From Phycisphaerae bacterium (lineage in GTDB: Bacteria > Planctomycetota > Phycisphaerae > Phycisphaerales > Phycisphaeraceae), in assembly GCA_030426385.1 (NCBI GenBank), contig JAUHYI010000007.1, forward strand, positions 1 to 64,000: a DNA stretch of 64,000 nucleotides, written 5' to 3'. Shown one piece after another: positions 26,112 to 34,192 of this stretch. Position numbers and translations under genes: made by a program. Every line of letters starts with the position of its first letter. The first letter of the stretch is position 1. The notes under the pieces are model-generated. The model was not told the origin of the DNA. It searched no databases and saw nothing but the letters and a program-made list of their open reading frames with translations.

Positions 26112-27785
26112 GTGACGATGATAACGATCGTGACGCGTTCGATTTTCAGCCAACTTCTATTCTCGCGCCTGCTCGGGGCCATCGTCATCGCCAATGTGGC
26201 CACGCTATCCGTGTGCAATCTGTTGGCGGTGTCCGTGCCCTCAGTGCGTTGGTTGTACCCCGTGGCATTGCTCACGGCGGGTTGGTTACTGTCGCGCTTG
26301 CGCGTTCGGCCCGCACGCATCACACCCTCAACCTTGATGGTCTTCGTCGTCAGTGCTTTCGCCATCGTCGTCGTAGGCCTGCGATTGCCTTACATCCTCG
26401 AATGGCTCCCGGGCAATGTCGTTCACGTCGGTTGGGATGACTACGGCCGACTCGCTCAATTGACCACCATGACCCTCAGCGAACAGTACCCGCTGCCGCA
26501 CTTCGCCAACGACGACTACCTCTTTTCGTTTTACTACACCGCACTCTACCCTTTGGCCTGGCTCAAACTTGTCCTGCCGATCCTTACGTTAAAAGACACG
26601 CTGTTCCTCGGCCAAGCCATGTACACCATCCTGTTCGTGCTTAGCTTGATCGAGGTCGCCTGCCATTGGATGCCTTCACGCGCCTCCGCCTGGGTCATGA
26701 TTCTCGGCTGCACCTGTCTGGGCGGTTTCGATTGGATCATGTCGACCCTCTTCACCAACACGCCTTTGGTCGGCCATCACGAATGGTGGCAAGCAGAGCA
26801 CACCTTCCACGGCAACGCACAGATCCCCAGCCCATTCAGCATGATCTGGTGGGCATTCCATCATCACACCGGCTACTGGGCTGCGGCTTTAGCACTGGTC
26901 TTTGCCACGCGTTGCCGAGCCGGTTCACCCAGACAGCGCTTGTTGAAATCCTACGTCGTCGGCCTGATGCTCGTCGCCGCTTTTTACACCAGTGTGTTCG
27001 CCTTCATGCCCGTCATGTTGTTCTTACTCATTCAAATGCGCACCGTGTTCCGTCGACTCTTGCGGTTGCATGTGGCTCTGCCTTTAATCGCACTGGCCCT
27101 GCCACCCTTGTTTTTATTCACCCATAAAATGGGCGACGGCGGGTTCACCATCGCACGATTTCGCATCGATCTGTTCGACATCGTCTGGCTCGATCGTCTC
27201 GCATCGTTTCCGATCTGGATCATCCTGATGGTCATCATCGAATTCGGCGGGCTACCTATCCTCGCTTGGTTTACCCTGAAAAACTGGTCAAAATCCGAAA
27301 AAAAATACGCAGGCATCGCCCTGATCTATTTCCTTTCCACCTACGCCATCGCCTACAGCGGAGCGAACAACTACGCGATGCGCGGCATGGCTCTACCCTC
27401 GCTGGTCATGATCATACTCTTGGCCCGACATCTGCCCGACTGGAAACCCATGCGATCCGTTTGGACCTCAATACCCGGACGCGGTGCATTAATAACCGCT
27501 GCGGCCATACTCTCCATCGGCACCGCTCTCGAAATGACACACGTGCTCGTGCAATCCGAACGCAACATGAAACTGTCCCACGCTCCGGCTGACCAACAAA
27601 AGCATTTCCCTATCGACTATCGCACCCTCGCTCGCGATCAGTCCACCACCCACTACGTACCCGCACCCGACGAAAAATCGCAACATCGCTACAACGCCGA
27701 AAAACTCATCGAAATCCCAATCGACCATATCGATCACTGGGAAACCGAACTCATGCGCCACCCGCGCACCTCGTTTTTCCATTAG
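26112..27785 (+). CDS. Polytopic membrane protein, possible GT-C-type
   Basis: A 557-residue protein with about eleven predicted hydrophobic helices and a short hydrophilic C-terminal tail (from about residue 485). The first large loop after about residue 98 contains GWDDYGRLAQLT, and a later loop has WWQAEHTFHGNAQIPSPFS. An acidic residue pair in the first loop is typical of GT-C glycosyltransferases that use lipid-linked sugars, but no named family is recognised and this is only a suggestion. An alternative start lies a few codons downstream. No operon partner is evident. Confidence 0.6.
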   Translation: MTMITIVTRSIFSQLLFSRLLGAIVIANVATLSVCNLLAVSVPSVRWLYPVALLTAGWLLSRLRVRPARITPSTLMVFVVSAFAIVVVGLRLPYILEWLPGNVVHVGWDDYGRLAQLTTMTLSEQYPLPHFANDDYLFSFYYTALYPLAWLKLVLPILTLKDTLFLGQAMYTILFVLSLIEVACHWMPSRASAWVMILGCTCLGGFDWIMSTLFTNTPLVGHHEWWQAEHTFHGNAQIPSPFSMIWWAFHHHTGYWAAALALVFATRCRAGSPRQRLLKSYVVGLMLVAAFYTSVFAFMPVMLFLLIQMRTVFRRLLRLHVALPLIALALPPLFLFTHKMGDGGFTIARFRIDLFDIVWLDRLASFPIWIILMVIIEFGGLPILAWFTLKNWSKSEKKYAGIALIYFLSTYAIAYSGANNYAMRGMALPSLVMIILLARHLPDWKPMRSVWTSIPGRGALITAAAILSIGTALEMTHVLVQSERNMKLSHAPADQQKHFPIDYRTLARDQSTTHYVPAPDEKSQHRYNAEKLIEIPIDHIDHWETELMRHPRTSFFH

Positions 27786-27911
27786 CGTCCACGTGTAAAA
27801 ACATTTTTGAGATCACCTTCGCGCGATGCGCGATTGAGACATCATCATCCCGCCCGTACAATAGGGTGTCCGGTTATTTTTCTGATTCCCCGCCGGACCT
27901 TGAGACGTGAC

Positions 27912-28208
27912 ATGAGCCCATCCAAAGCAGCATTAAAACCTGGCGACCGCGTGATATTCCGTGCTGTCAAACGCAGCGCCCACCCAGGCCCGCGCGCCAA
28001 AGGCGTGGCCCCCGAACCTATGGGCGAAGACTATTCCTATGAGGTCGACAAACTCTGGATCGTCGCTGAGATACAAGACGATGGCCAACTACTGCTACGC
28101 ACGCGCCGCGGTAAAACCCATGTGATTAAACCGGATCATCCTCGCTTGCGTCGTCCCAATTGGTGGGAAAAAATCATTTACGCCAAACGTTTTCCGATTC
28201 TTCCGTAA
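27912..28208 (+). CDS. Small conserved protein, unknown function
   Basis: A 98-residue basic soluble protein with KPGDRVIFRAVKRSAHPGPR near the N-terminus, YSYEVDKLWIV in the middle and RTRRGKTHVI then RRPNWWEK toward the C-terminus. The pattern suggests a small beta-barrel of the SH3 type; I recall similar proteins from planctomycetes but assign no function. ATG 27912 starts the conserved part. A possible -10 box TACAAT lies at 27857-27862. It precedes the zinc-ribbon/ankyrin gene on the same strand. Confidence 0.7.
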   Translation: MSPSKAALKPGDRVIFRAVKRSAHPGPRAKGVAPEPMGEDYSYEVDKLWIVAEIQDDGQLLLRTRRGKTHVIKPDHPRLRRPNWWEKIIYAKRFPILP

Positions 28209-28316
28209 CGCGCATTCGTTGGTCGCGTACAATTCGCTTCGTCCGTCTTACTCAAGTGTGACCACTCGGGTCACACGAAAAGCAGCCATCGCGAATGCGA
28301 TAACAGGGGGCTTGCC

Positions 28317-30389
28317 TTGATCGAATTTCCATGTCCTCAATGCGGCCAACCCGTGCATGCTCAACCCCAATGGGCAGGCAAAAAGGTAGGCTGTCGCCAA
28401 TGCGGGGCCGTCTGTGTGGTGCCTCATGCGTCGATCGCCACCGACCAGAATCCGGACGAATGGGTGGATACCTTGCGTGAAATCGATCGACGCGCTCAGG
28501 GCAAAACCGCCAGGCTTGATGACCTCAATGATGTGGTTGAGATTGAAACCCTCGACCATGAACCAGCTCAGCGGGTCGCCCGACGCGCACCGTTGCTCAT
28601 CGCGTTGATCATCATCCCTATCACCATTGCCCTGGTCGGCTTGTTCACGCTCTCCAAACTGTCCCCGCCCCAACCCAAGGCCGCACCGCCCCCTCCGCCG
28701 CCAACTCAGCTCGCACCGATCCAACCGCTGGTGGTGGAATCCGACCGCCGACGCATGGTCAGCCAGCAATTATTTCAAGCCATCGAACAGGGCCAGATCG
28801 CGCCGCTGATTGAAGCGCTCGCCACCGAGCCCTGGCTGTTGCAAACTTCCATTGAATGGACACCGCCCGCGAATTTCGATGCGCTCACCAATGACCCGAC
28901 CGCGCGCGGGCCACAAGACGGCTGGACCCTCGTCCACCATGCCGTCTGGTATCAGCGTCCTACCATGATCCGCGCCCTCGCCGACGCCAACGCACCCAAC
29001 GACGCGCAAACAAGCAGCGGTTTCACGCCGTTGCACATCGCCGTTCTGCGCCATCACTCCAGCAGCATTGATGTCATCCACGCCCTGCTCAGGCATCCAC
29101 GCAATCCCGCCAAAATCGACCTGAGCGATCAGCTCGGCCGTACCGCGTTGATGCTTGCCGTCCAACGGGCGGACCTGCCCATGGTTAAGCTGCTCGATTC
29201 GTTAGGCGCAGATCCCACCATCATGGATGCAACCCAGAACAGTCCGATCAACGACGCCATCAACAGCCGCGACCAGGCCCTGCAACAATGGGGACGCACC
29301 CAGGCCTTGCGCGATCTGGGCACACGTTCGCTCACCTTGCTCAACGTCCACGCACCTGCAGGTTTAACCACCATCACGGCCAACCCGTTTTCGTCTAACG
29401 CCAACAGTCGCACCGTCGATCCCTTCATCAGCGCTCTCGAGCGCAGCAAACGTCAGGCCTCATTGGCTCAACCGTCTCCCGATGAAATCAAAACGCTGTA
29501 TTGGCAACGCGCTCAATTCGCCCAGGCCCTCGCCGCCGCCGCGCGACAGCAACGCGAATCGCGCGCCCTCGAAAAACAACTCGACGTCATCGAACAAACC
29601 ATCGCCGATGGCCAATTCCATCGCGCCTCGCTCCTTTACAATGAATTGGCCGACAAACGTCGATACCTCCTCGGCACCACCTTCGATCGCTACCTCGCTC
29701 TCGAACCCACCTTCCGCGCCATCGAACGACAGTGGCTCGAAAGCGCTATCTCAACTCTCGTCTCCGGCGATATCCATGGCGCTTTGGTCGAACTCTGCGC
29801 CGCCCAAAAAGCTTTCGCACCACTGCCCAAAATCGACACAGCCGAAAAAATGCTCACCCTTTGGAAGGGCGATCTCTACTACGGCCGAGACCTCGGCGAT
29901 ATCACTTTCGAAATTCTCGATGCCCAGACCGTCGCCGACCTGCGCCTGGCCTTGATTGAAAACGACACCGAACGCACCAATGCCCTGCTTCCCAACATCA
30001 TCAATCGTTTCGGCTCACCCGAAAAGGCGTCACGCATTCGGGCCTTACTCGATCGGCTCGACGATTCGCATCAGGCGATCCTCGGCCTGCACGATCTCGA
30101 TTGGCAAAACGAACGCGGCCGTACACTCCTGCACGAGGCCATCGACATCGCCGACGCTGCTTTGGTTCGATTACTCCTGGCCATCGGCATTAACATCGAC
30201 GCACTCGATGACCACCGCATGACCGCATTGCATTGGGCAGTCATCCGTAAAAACCTCGAACTCACCAACGTCTTGCTGTCGCATGGGGCTGACCCCAACA
30301 TTGCTGACGATCAAAAACGCAAACCCATCGACTGGGCCATCCTGCTCGAGCAACCCCTCATCACCCAGCGCCTGCGCACGACACCTTAA
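28317..30389 (+). CDS. Zinc-ribbon, membrane-anchored ankyrin-repeat protein
   Basis: A 690-residue protein: an N-terminal zinc ribbon with CPQC (residues 6-9) and CRQC (26-29), a membrane helix (LLIALIIIPITIALVGLFTL, about 90-110), a Pro-rich linker, ankyrin repeats at about 210-320 (GWTLVHHAVWY, GFTPLHIAVLRHHSS, GRTALMLAVQRADLPMVKLL), a helical middle region, and more ankyrin repeats at about 600-685 (GRTLLHEAIDIADAALVRLL, MTALHWAVIRKNLELTNVLL). Ankyrin repeats bind proteins; the partner is unknown. The start is TTG 28317, because the ribbon begins at once. Confidence 0.85.
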   Translation: MIEFPCPQCGQPVHAQPQWAGKKVGCRQCGAVCVVPHASIATDQNPDEWVDTLREIDRRAQGKTARLDDLNDVVEIETLDHEPAQRVARRAPLLIALIIIPITIALVGLFTLSKLSPPQPKAAPPPPPPTQLAPIQPLVVESDRRRMVSQQLFQAIEQGQIAPLIEALATEPWLLQTSIEWTPPANFDALTNDPTARGPQDGWTLVHHAVWYQRPTMIRALADANAPNDAQTSSGFTPLHIAVLRHHSSSIDVIHALLRHPRNPAKIDLSDQLGRTALMLAVQRADLPMVKLLDSLGADPTIMDATQNSPINDAINSRDQALQQWGRTQALRDLGTRSLTLLNVHAPAGLTTITANPFSSNANSRTVDPFISALERSKRQASLAQPSPDEIKTLYWQRAQFAQALAAAARQQRESRALEKQLDVIEQTIADGQFHRASLLYNELADKRRYLLGTTFDRYLALEPTFRAIERQWLESAISTLVSGDIHGALVELCAAQKAFAPLPKIDTAEKMLTLWKGDLYYGRDLGDITFEILDAQTVADLRLALIENDTERTNALLPNIINRFGSPEKASRIRALLDRLDDSHQAILGLHDLDWQNERGRTLLHEAIDIADAALVRLLLAIGINIDALDDHRMTALHWAVIRKNLELTNVLLSHGADPNIADDQKRKPIDWAILLEQPLITQRLRTTP

Positions 30390-30490
30390 CCGTAACAGTC
30401 CGCACTTTTTTCGGCGAAATATCCCGCGATTCATAGCACTATCGCGCCCCCATACCTTCCCCGCTTTACACCAACCCAGCTAAAATCCCT

Positions 30491-30520
30491 GCGTTAGCCG
30501 TCGCCCTTGCGCGGCGCGTG
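30491..30520. repeat. GTTAGCCGTCGCCCTTG palindromic repeat
   Basis: GCGTTAGCCGTCGCCCTTGC then GCGGCGCGTG, a copy of the family described at 19189-19220, in the 153-bp gap between the convergent ankyrin and AraC genes. Confidence 0.8.
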
Positions 30521-30542
30521 GCTGTCATTGAAATATCAAGTA

Positions 30543-31517
30543 TCACCCTCCCTGTTCCCGCCACGCCGTCGGACTCATCCCCACCAGATGCCGAAACTGT
30601 TTGTTGAAATGCCCCGGATCAGGCATGCCCACACGCCCCGCAATTCGGCCGATCGGCAAATTGGTTTGACCCAGCAACAGCTTGGCCTGCTCCATGCGCC
30701 GCAACAACAAATAACGCGGAATGCTTACCCCGAACTGTTCACGAAATCGACGTGACAGATAGTTCTGACTCAACCCCACCCGCTGCGCTAAATCCGGCAC
30801 GCCAATCGTTTCATGCAATTCATGTTCGATGATTGATGCCGCATGCTCCACCCCTGCCCGCCAACCGCTCACGTTCCCCTCACCATTTTCACCCACATCG
30901 CCATCGCTCACTCGCGTTGCTAACCACAACAGCAACCCTTGCATCGCTGCGCCAGCGGCCGCACATCGCAACGGATCTTCACCCGCTGCGCCATGCGCCT
31001 GCATCACCTCCACAATCCGACTCACCGCCGCCTCCCGTCCCGCACCCAACGACAACAACACCGGCAACCTCACCCCCCTCCCCCCCCCCACACCCCCCAC
31101 ACCCCCCACATTTTCCCCCGCATTTCTTCTTCCATTTTTCCTCCCGTCTTTTCCCGCGTGGCTCGCTGTGTTTCGCTTGCGCTTTTCATGTTTGTCATCA
31201 CTTGCATCAGCCCCCTCGTCCAAAAAATGAATGCAGTAATGAAAGCCCGCCTCCGCCAAATCGTATCGCGTCGCAACACCCCTGGGCGTCAAGGTGATAT
31301 CACCCGGGCCAAACGACAACACCCGCTCGCCCATTTGAATCCGACCGCGATAACCATACAGATGCAGCGATTGATACGGCCCCAAATACTGATATGTGAA
31401 CCCCGTGTCATCGTGAAAAAAACGCCCGGCAACCATCACCTTAGGCCACGTATGCAGTGGCCAATCAAACCCCATGCTCGCCACAGATTCGTTTTTTTCA
31501 GTATTTGCAGTATTCAT
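30543..31517 (-). CDS. AraC-family transcription regulator with repeat-coded inserts
   Basis: A 324-residue regulator with an N-terminal cupin-like sensor (GRIQMGERVLSFGPGDITLTPRG) and two C-terminal helix-turn-helix units (VPDLAQRVGLSQNYLSRRFR and IGRIAGRVGMPDPGHFNKQF), ending GMSPTAWR. Two inserts interrupt the middle: a Gly/Asn/Val-rich one at about residues 120-145, encoded by 9- and 12-bp C-rich repeats (31089-31154), and a second near 205-220 (GDVGENGEGNVSG). Divergent from the PhyH-like gene at 31740, its probable target. ATG 31517 is chosen; earlier codons add a non-conserved segment. Confidence 0.88.
   Translation of the reverse strand: MNTANTEKNESVASMGFDWPLHTWPKVMVAGRFFHDDTGFTYQYLGPYQSLHLYGYRGRIQMGERVLSFGPGDITLTPRGVATRYDLAEAGFHYCIHFLDEGADASDDKHEKRKRNTASHAGKDGRKNGRRNAGENVGGVGGVGGGRGVRLPVLLSLGAGREAAVSRIVEVMQAHGAAGEDPLRCAAAGAAMQGLLLWLATRVSDGDVGENGEGNVSGWRAGVEHAASIIEHELHETIGVPDLAQRVGLSQNYLSRRFREQFGVSIPRYLLLRRMEQAKLLLGQTNLPIGRIAGRVGMPDPGHFNKQFRHLVGMSPTAWREQGG
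31089..31154. repeat. In-frame 9/12-bp C-rich repeat in the AraC gene
   Basis: Two 9-bp units (CACACCCCC), then 12-bp units (CACATTTTCCCC, CGCATTTCTTCT, TCCATTTTTCCT, CCCGTCTTTTCC). All unit lengths are multiples of three. Confidence 0.85.
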
Positions 31518-31739
31518 AGACACCCAGAATATACCATGCACAATACCAACCCACTCCCACAAAACCCCTTGTTTCATGGAAAATCATAAAAAACCAAGCA
31601 CACACCCGCACAAACGGATTGTTGAATTTTTCCTATCTATACCCAAAACGTTCCCATTGCTTGCCTGCCTCGATCATGACATCATGCATCTCAACAATCA
31701 CGAAACCCGCCCACTATTTTTATTGACGGAATCACAACC

Positions 31740-32615
31740 ATGCCACAAACATTAAGTGCCACCAAAGCCGAACTCACCGCTGAGCAAATCAAGCAATACC
31801 ACGACGAAGGCTTCACCACCGCCCGGGGCTTGTTCACCGATGCGGAGCTCGACGAACTCGAAAGCGAATTCGATGGCATCATCGAACGCCGATCCGCGGC
31901 CAACGCCCAACTCGATGCCACGTGGGATGCCCAGCCGGTTGGCAATACCAACATCAAACCCGTCATCGCTCACACCCACGACGTGCAGGCTTACTCCGCC
32001 GCATGGACACGCGTGCTCGTTCACGATCGGTTGACCCAATCCATGGCTGACCTGATCGGCCCCAATGTCCAACTCCACCACACCAAGCTTTTCATGAAAC
32101 CCACCGAGCGCGGCTCCGGCTTTCCTTTGCATCAGGACGCGCCATACTTTCGCCACGCCAACCACACCATGATGGCCGCAGTCATTCACCTCACCGATGC
32201 CACCGAAGAAATGGGTTGCATCCGCGTCATCCCTGCCAGCCATAAAAACGGCGAACTACCCTTGGCTAAAAAACCTGACGGCACCGTGCGCGGCCTGTTC
32301 CTCGATCCTCAGGAATACCCCGTCGACTCGGCCATGCCCGTCGTCTGCCAGCGCGGTGACGTCATCTATTTCAATTACCACACCATCCACGGCTCGGGAC
32401 TCAATCTCTCCGACCGCATCCGCAAAACCGTTCTCATCCAGGTCCGTGACCCCACGGATAGCCCCACCGAAAAAAATCACCTCAGCCACGCCCAGGGACT
32501 CATGATGCGCGGTATCAATCCCCTGACCCACGGCAGCAACGCCGTCGGCGTCCTCGATGACACAGTCATTGTAAAAAGCCCCACCGCCATCGATGCAGAA
32601 ACCTTACCCACATAA
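31740..32615 (+). CDS. Phytanoyl-CoA dioxygenase-family (PhyH) oxygenase
   Basis: A 291-residue Fe(II)/2-oxoglutarate oxygenase. HxD is seen in FPLHQDAPYFRH (about residues 124-135), the distal His in YFNYHTIHGSGLNLSDRIRK, followed by the Arg expected to bind 2-oxoglutarate. The sequence differs strongly from the PhyH protein encoded at 7304-8101 but shares the same layout with a divergent AraC gene. Substrate unknown; PhyH-family members act on lipids, small amines or natural products. The 222-bp gap to the regulator should hold the control region. Confidence 0.88.
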   Translation: MPQTLSATKAELTAEQIKQYHDEGFTTARGLFTDAELDELESEFDGIIERRSAANAQLDATWDAQPVGNTNIKPVIAHTHDVQAYSAAWTRVLVHDRLTQSMADLIGPNVQLHHTKLFMKPTERGSGFPLHQDAPYFRHANHTMMAAVIHLTDATEEMGCIRVIPASHKNGELPLAKKPDGTVRGLFLDPQEYPVDSAMPVVCQRGDVIYFNYHTIHGSGLNLSDRIRKTVLIQVRDPTDSPTEKNHLSHAQGLMMRGINPLTHGSNAVGVLDDTVIVKSPTAIDAETLPT

Positions 32616-32628
32616 TAGATAATATTGC

Positions 32629-33129
32629 CTAAACCAAATCTCGAATTTGGTTAAAATTCACGACATTCCAATCGTTTTCATATATTCGATTAGCTAATTT
32701 CGCATCGTCTGTGAGCACCAATCGCCCCAATGACGCCTCACGAACTAACGATGTATCAGTGTACCCTAATCGCAAAAAAGACGATTCATCCTTGATCAAT
32801 TCAATTGCATCAAAATGTGATTCTTCCATGTTGGACACAAAACGCATCAACATCATATGACAACGCACACCTCGCTGATCTTTCATCTTTCCTAAATGGT
32901 TGCTGACTTCAGCCAATATCCCCCCAGTGATCCATATGGTGGAAAATTTTCCCAACCATAAATCAAGTGTATCCCAATCTTTTTCACGAAAACCAGCAGA
33001 TCGGGTAATTTTAAATGATTGAATATATGAACGATCTGTCAAACCAACAATATATAGCAGCAGAACATTTGTATCTACAACCACGCCACTTTTGAAAGAA
33101 GTTGAATAACACATGCTTCGCTCAATCAT
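32629..33129 (-). CDS. PIN-domain protein, putative ribonuclease
   Basis: A 166-residue protein with the PIN-fold acidic set in order: Asp19 in VVVDTNVLLLY, Glu74 in ILAEVSN, Asp125 in LGYTDTSLVREA and Asp141/142 in VLTDDAKLANRI. PIN domains cleave RNA with Mg2+, often as toxins of toxin-antitoxin pairs. It starts 2 bp after the stop of the 104-residue gene upstream (or overlaps it if TTG 33135 is used), so the two are translationally coupled. The DNA is clearly richer in A+T than neighbouring genes, which suggests recent transfer. Longer than typical VapC (about 130 residues). Confidence 0.72.
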   Translation of the reverse strand: MIERSMCYSTSFKSGVVVDTNVLLLYIVGLTDRSYIQSFKITRSAGFREKDWDTLDLWLGKFSTIWITGGILAEVSNHLGKMKDQRGVRCHMMLMRFVSNMEESHFDAIELIKDESSFLRLGYTDTSLVREASLGRLVLTDDAKLANRIYENDWNVVNFNQIRDLV

Positions 33130-33131
33130 TA

Positions 33132-33446
33132 TCAAATTGGGGAAAGCTCACGATCTAAAACCTCAGGTTTAATTTCACCAGTGGTCGCATTAACCTTTAT
33201 CATTTTCAATGATCGCGGAAGACGAGCCAAACTTGCTTGATTCATTGCGAATAGATTACCACGACCCGTAGACACCTCTTTATAACTGCCGAAGGCCTGA
33301 AAACCTACAGTCACAAGCCAATACATCTCTTTTTCGTCTAGTTTAATTTCTTCCAAGGCCACAGCACACAAGTTATGACCTTGCACAGCGTAAAACTCTT
33401 TAATAAATTCAATTGCTTTTTTCGCAGCTTCTGTAACATCAATCAT
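33132..33446 (-). CDS. Unknown 104-residue protein upstream of the PIN gene
   Basis: Opens with a helix (IDVTEAAKKAIEFIKEFYAV), then strand-rich sequence (YWLVTVGFQAFGSY) and ends with MIKVNATTGEIKPEVLDREL, reminiscent of a PepSY-like strand-turn-strand. No DNA-binding motif of a classic antitoxin is seen. It has a strong AGGAGG ribosome site eight bases upstream that overlaps the stop of nuoI, and it overlaps or abuts the PIN gene. AT-rich like its partner. It could be an unusual antitoxin or immunity protein; that is inference from position only. Confidence 0.6.
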   Translation of the reverse strand: MIDVTEAAKKAIEFIKEFYAVQGHNLCAVALEEIKLDEKEMYWLVTVGFQAFGSYKEVSTGRGNLFAMNQASLARLPRSLKMIKVNATTGEIKPEVLDRELSPI

Positions 33447-33457
33447 AATTACACCTC

Positions 33458-34003
33458 CTACATCGGCTTCTCTTCAATCGTCTGGTCATACACCGACAGC
33501 AGCTTGGCCTTATCGAAAATCATTTCCTGTCGTGACATTCCCACCACGTCGTAGGTGTACGTCAGTTCGATCGCATCAACCGGGCAGGCTTCTTCACACA
33601 TGCCACAATAGATGCAGCGCAGCTCATCCAGATCAAACTTGCGTGGGTATTTCTCGCGATCATCCCAAGGTGATTCCTCGCCTTCGATATGGATGCAATT
33701 GGCAGGGCACGCGGTGGAACACATGAAACAGGCCACGCATTTCACGCGGCCGTCTTCATCGCGATTGAGCCGATGCACGCCACGGTAGTAACCCTTGTAC
33801 AACCCGCCTTCTTCGACCGGAATATCTTCGCGGCGCTCTTCGGGATAGCTGATCGTCTTCGAGCGTTTGCCGCGCCCGATCGAGCCCAGCATGTGCTTCA
33901 TGGTCGTGCCCAGCCCTTTAAACACCTCAGGCAAGTACGCACTTTCCATCGCGTTCAATGGTGGCTGTTCAACATGAATGATTTCGTCATCGGTAATTGG
34001 CAT
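33458..34003 (-). CDS. nuoI: NuoI-like 4Fe-4S ferredoxin subunit
   Basis: A 181-residue iron-sulfur protein with two 4Fe-4S motifs, CVACFMCSTACP and CIYCGMCEEACP, as in NADH-quinone oxidoreductase subunit I, which carries clusters N6a and N6b toward the quinone site. The N-terminal region (KGLGTTMKHMLG) fits NuoI. No other nuo gene is near, so it is an orphan copy, or this lineage has a scattered complex I. ATG 34003 is used (GGAG six bases upstream); an upstream in-frame extension includes C-rich repeat sequence and is unlike NuoI. Confidence 0.85.
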   Translation of the reverse strand: MPITDDEIIHVEQPPLNAMESAYLPEVFKGLGTTMKHMLGSIGRGKRSKTISYPEERREDIPVEEGGLYKGYYRGVHRLNRDEDGRVKCVACFMCSTACPANCIHIEGEESPWDDREKYPRKFDLDELRCIYCGMCEEACPVDAIELTYTYDVVGMSRQEMIFDKAKLLSVYDQTIEEKPM

Positions 34004-34192
34004 GCATCGCTCCGAACTGGTTAATCTAATTCCCCCCCACATTTCCTCTCCACTACTTGCCCCACTTAAGCTCGCACGTATTTTACGCGATTGGGCCTCA
34101 TTACCCAAAGCGCCCTCGTTCTCCCCAAAATGCGTATCGCACGAAACCCTCTCTGGCATAATCACATGCTAAAAATCCGTTCCCGCGTCGGG

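Noticed and set aside
28248-28769. 173-residue frame opposite the ankyrin gene
   Set aside because: Shadow of the zinc-ribbon/ankyrin gene; no conserved features.
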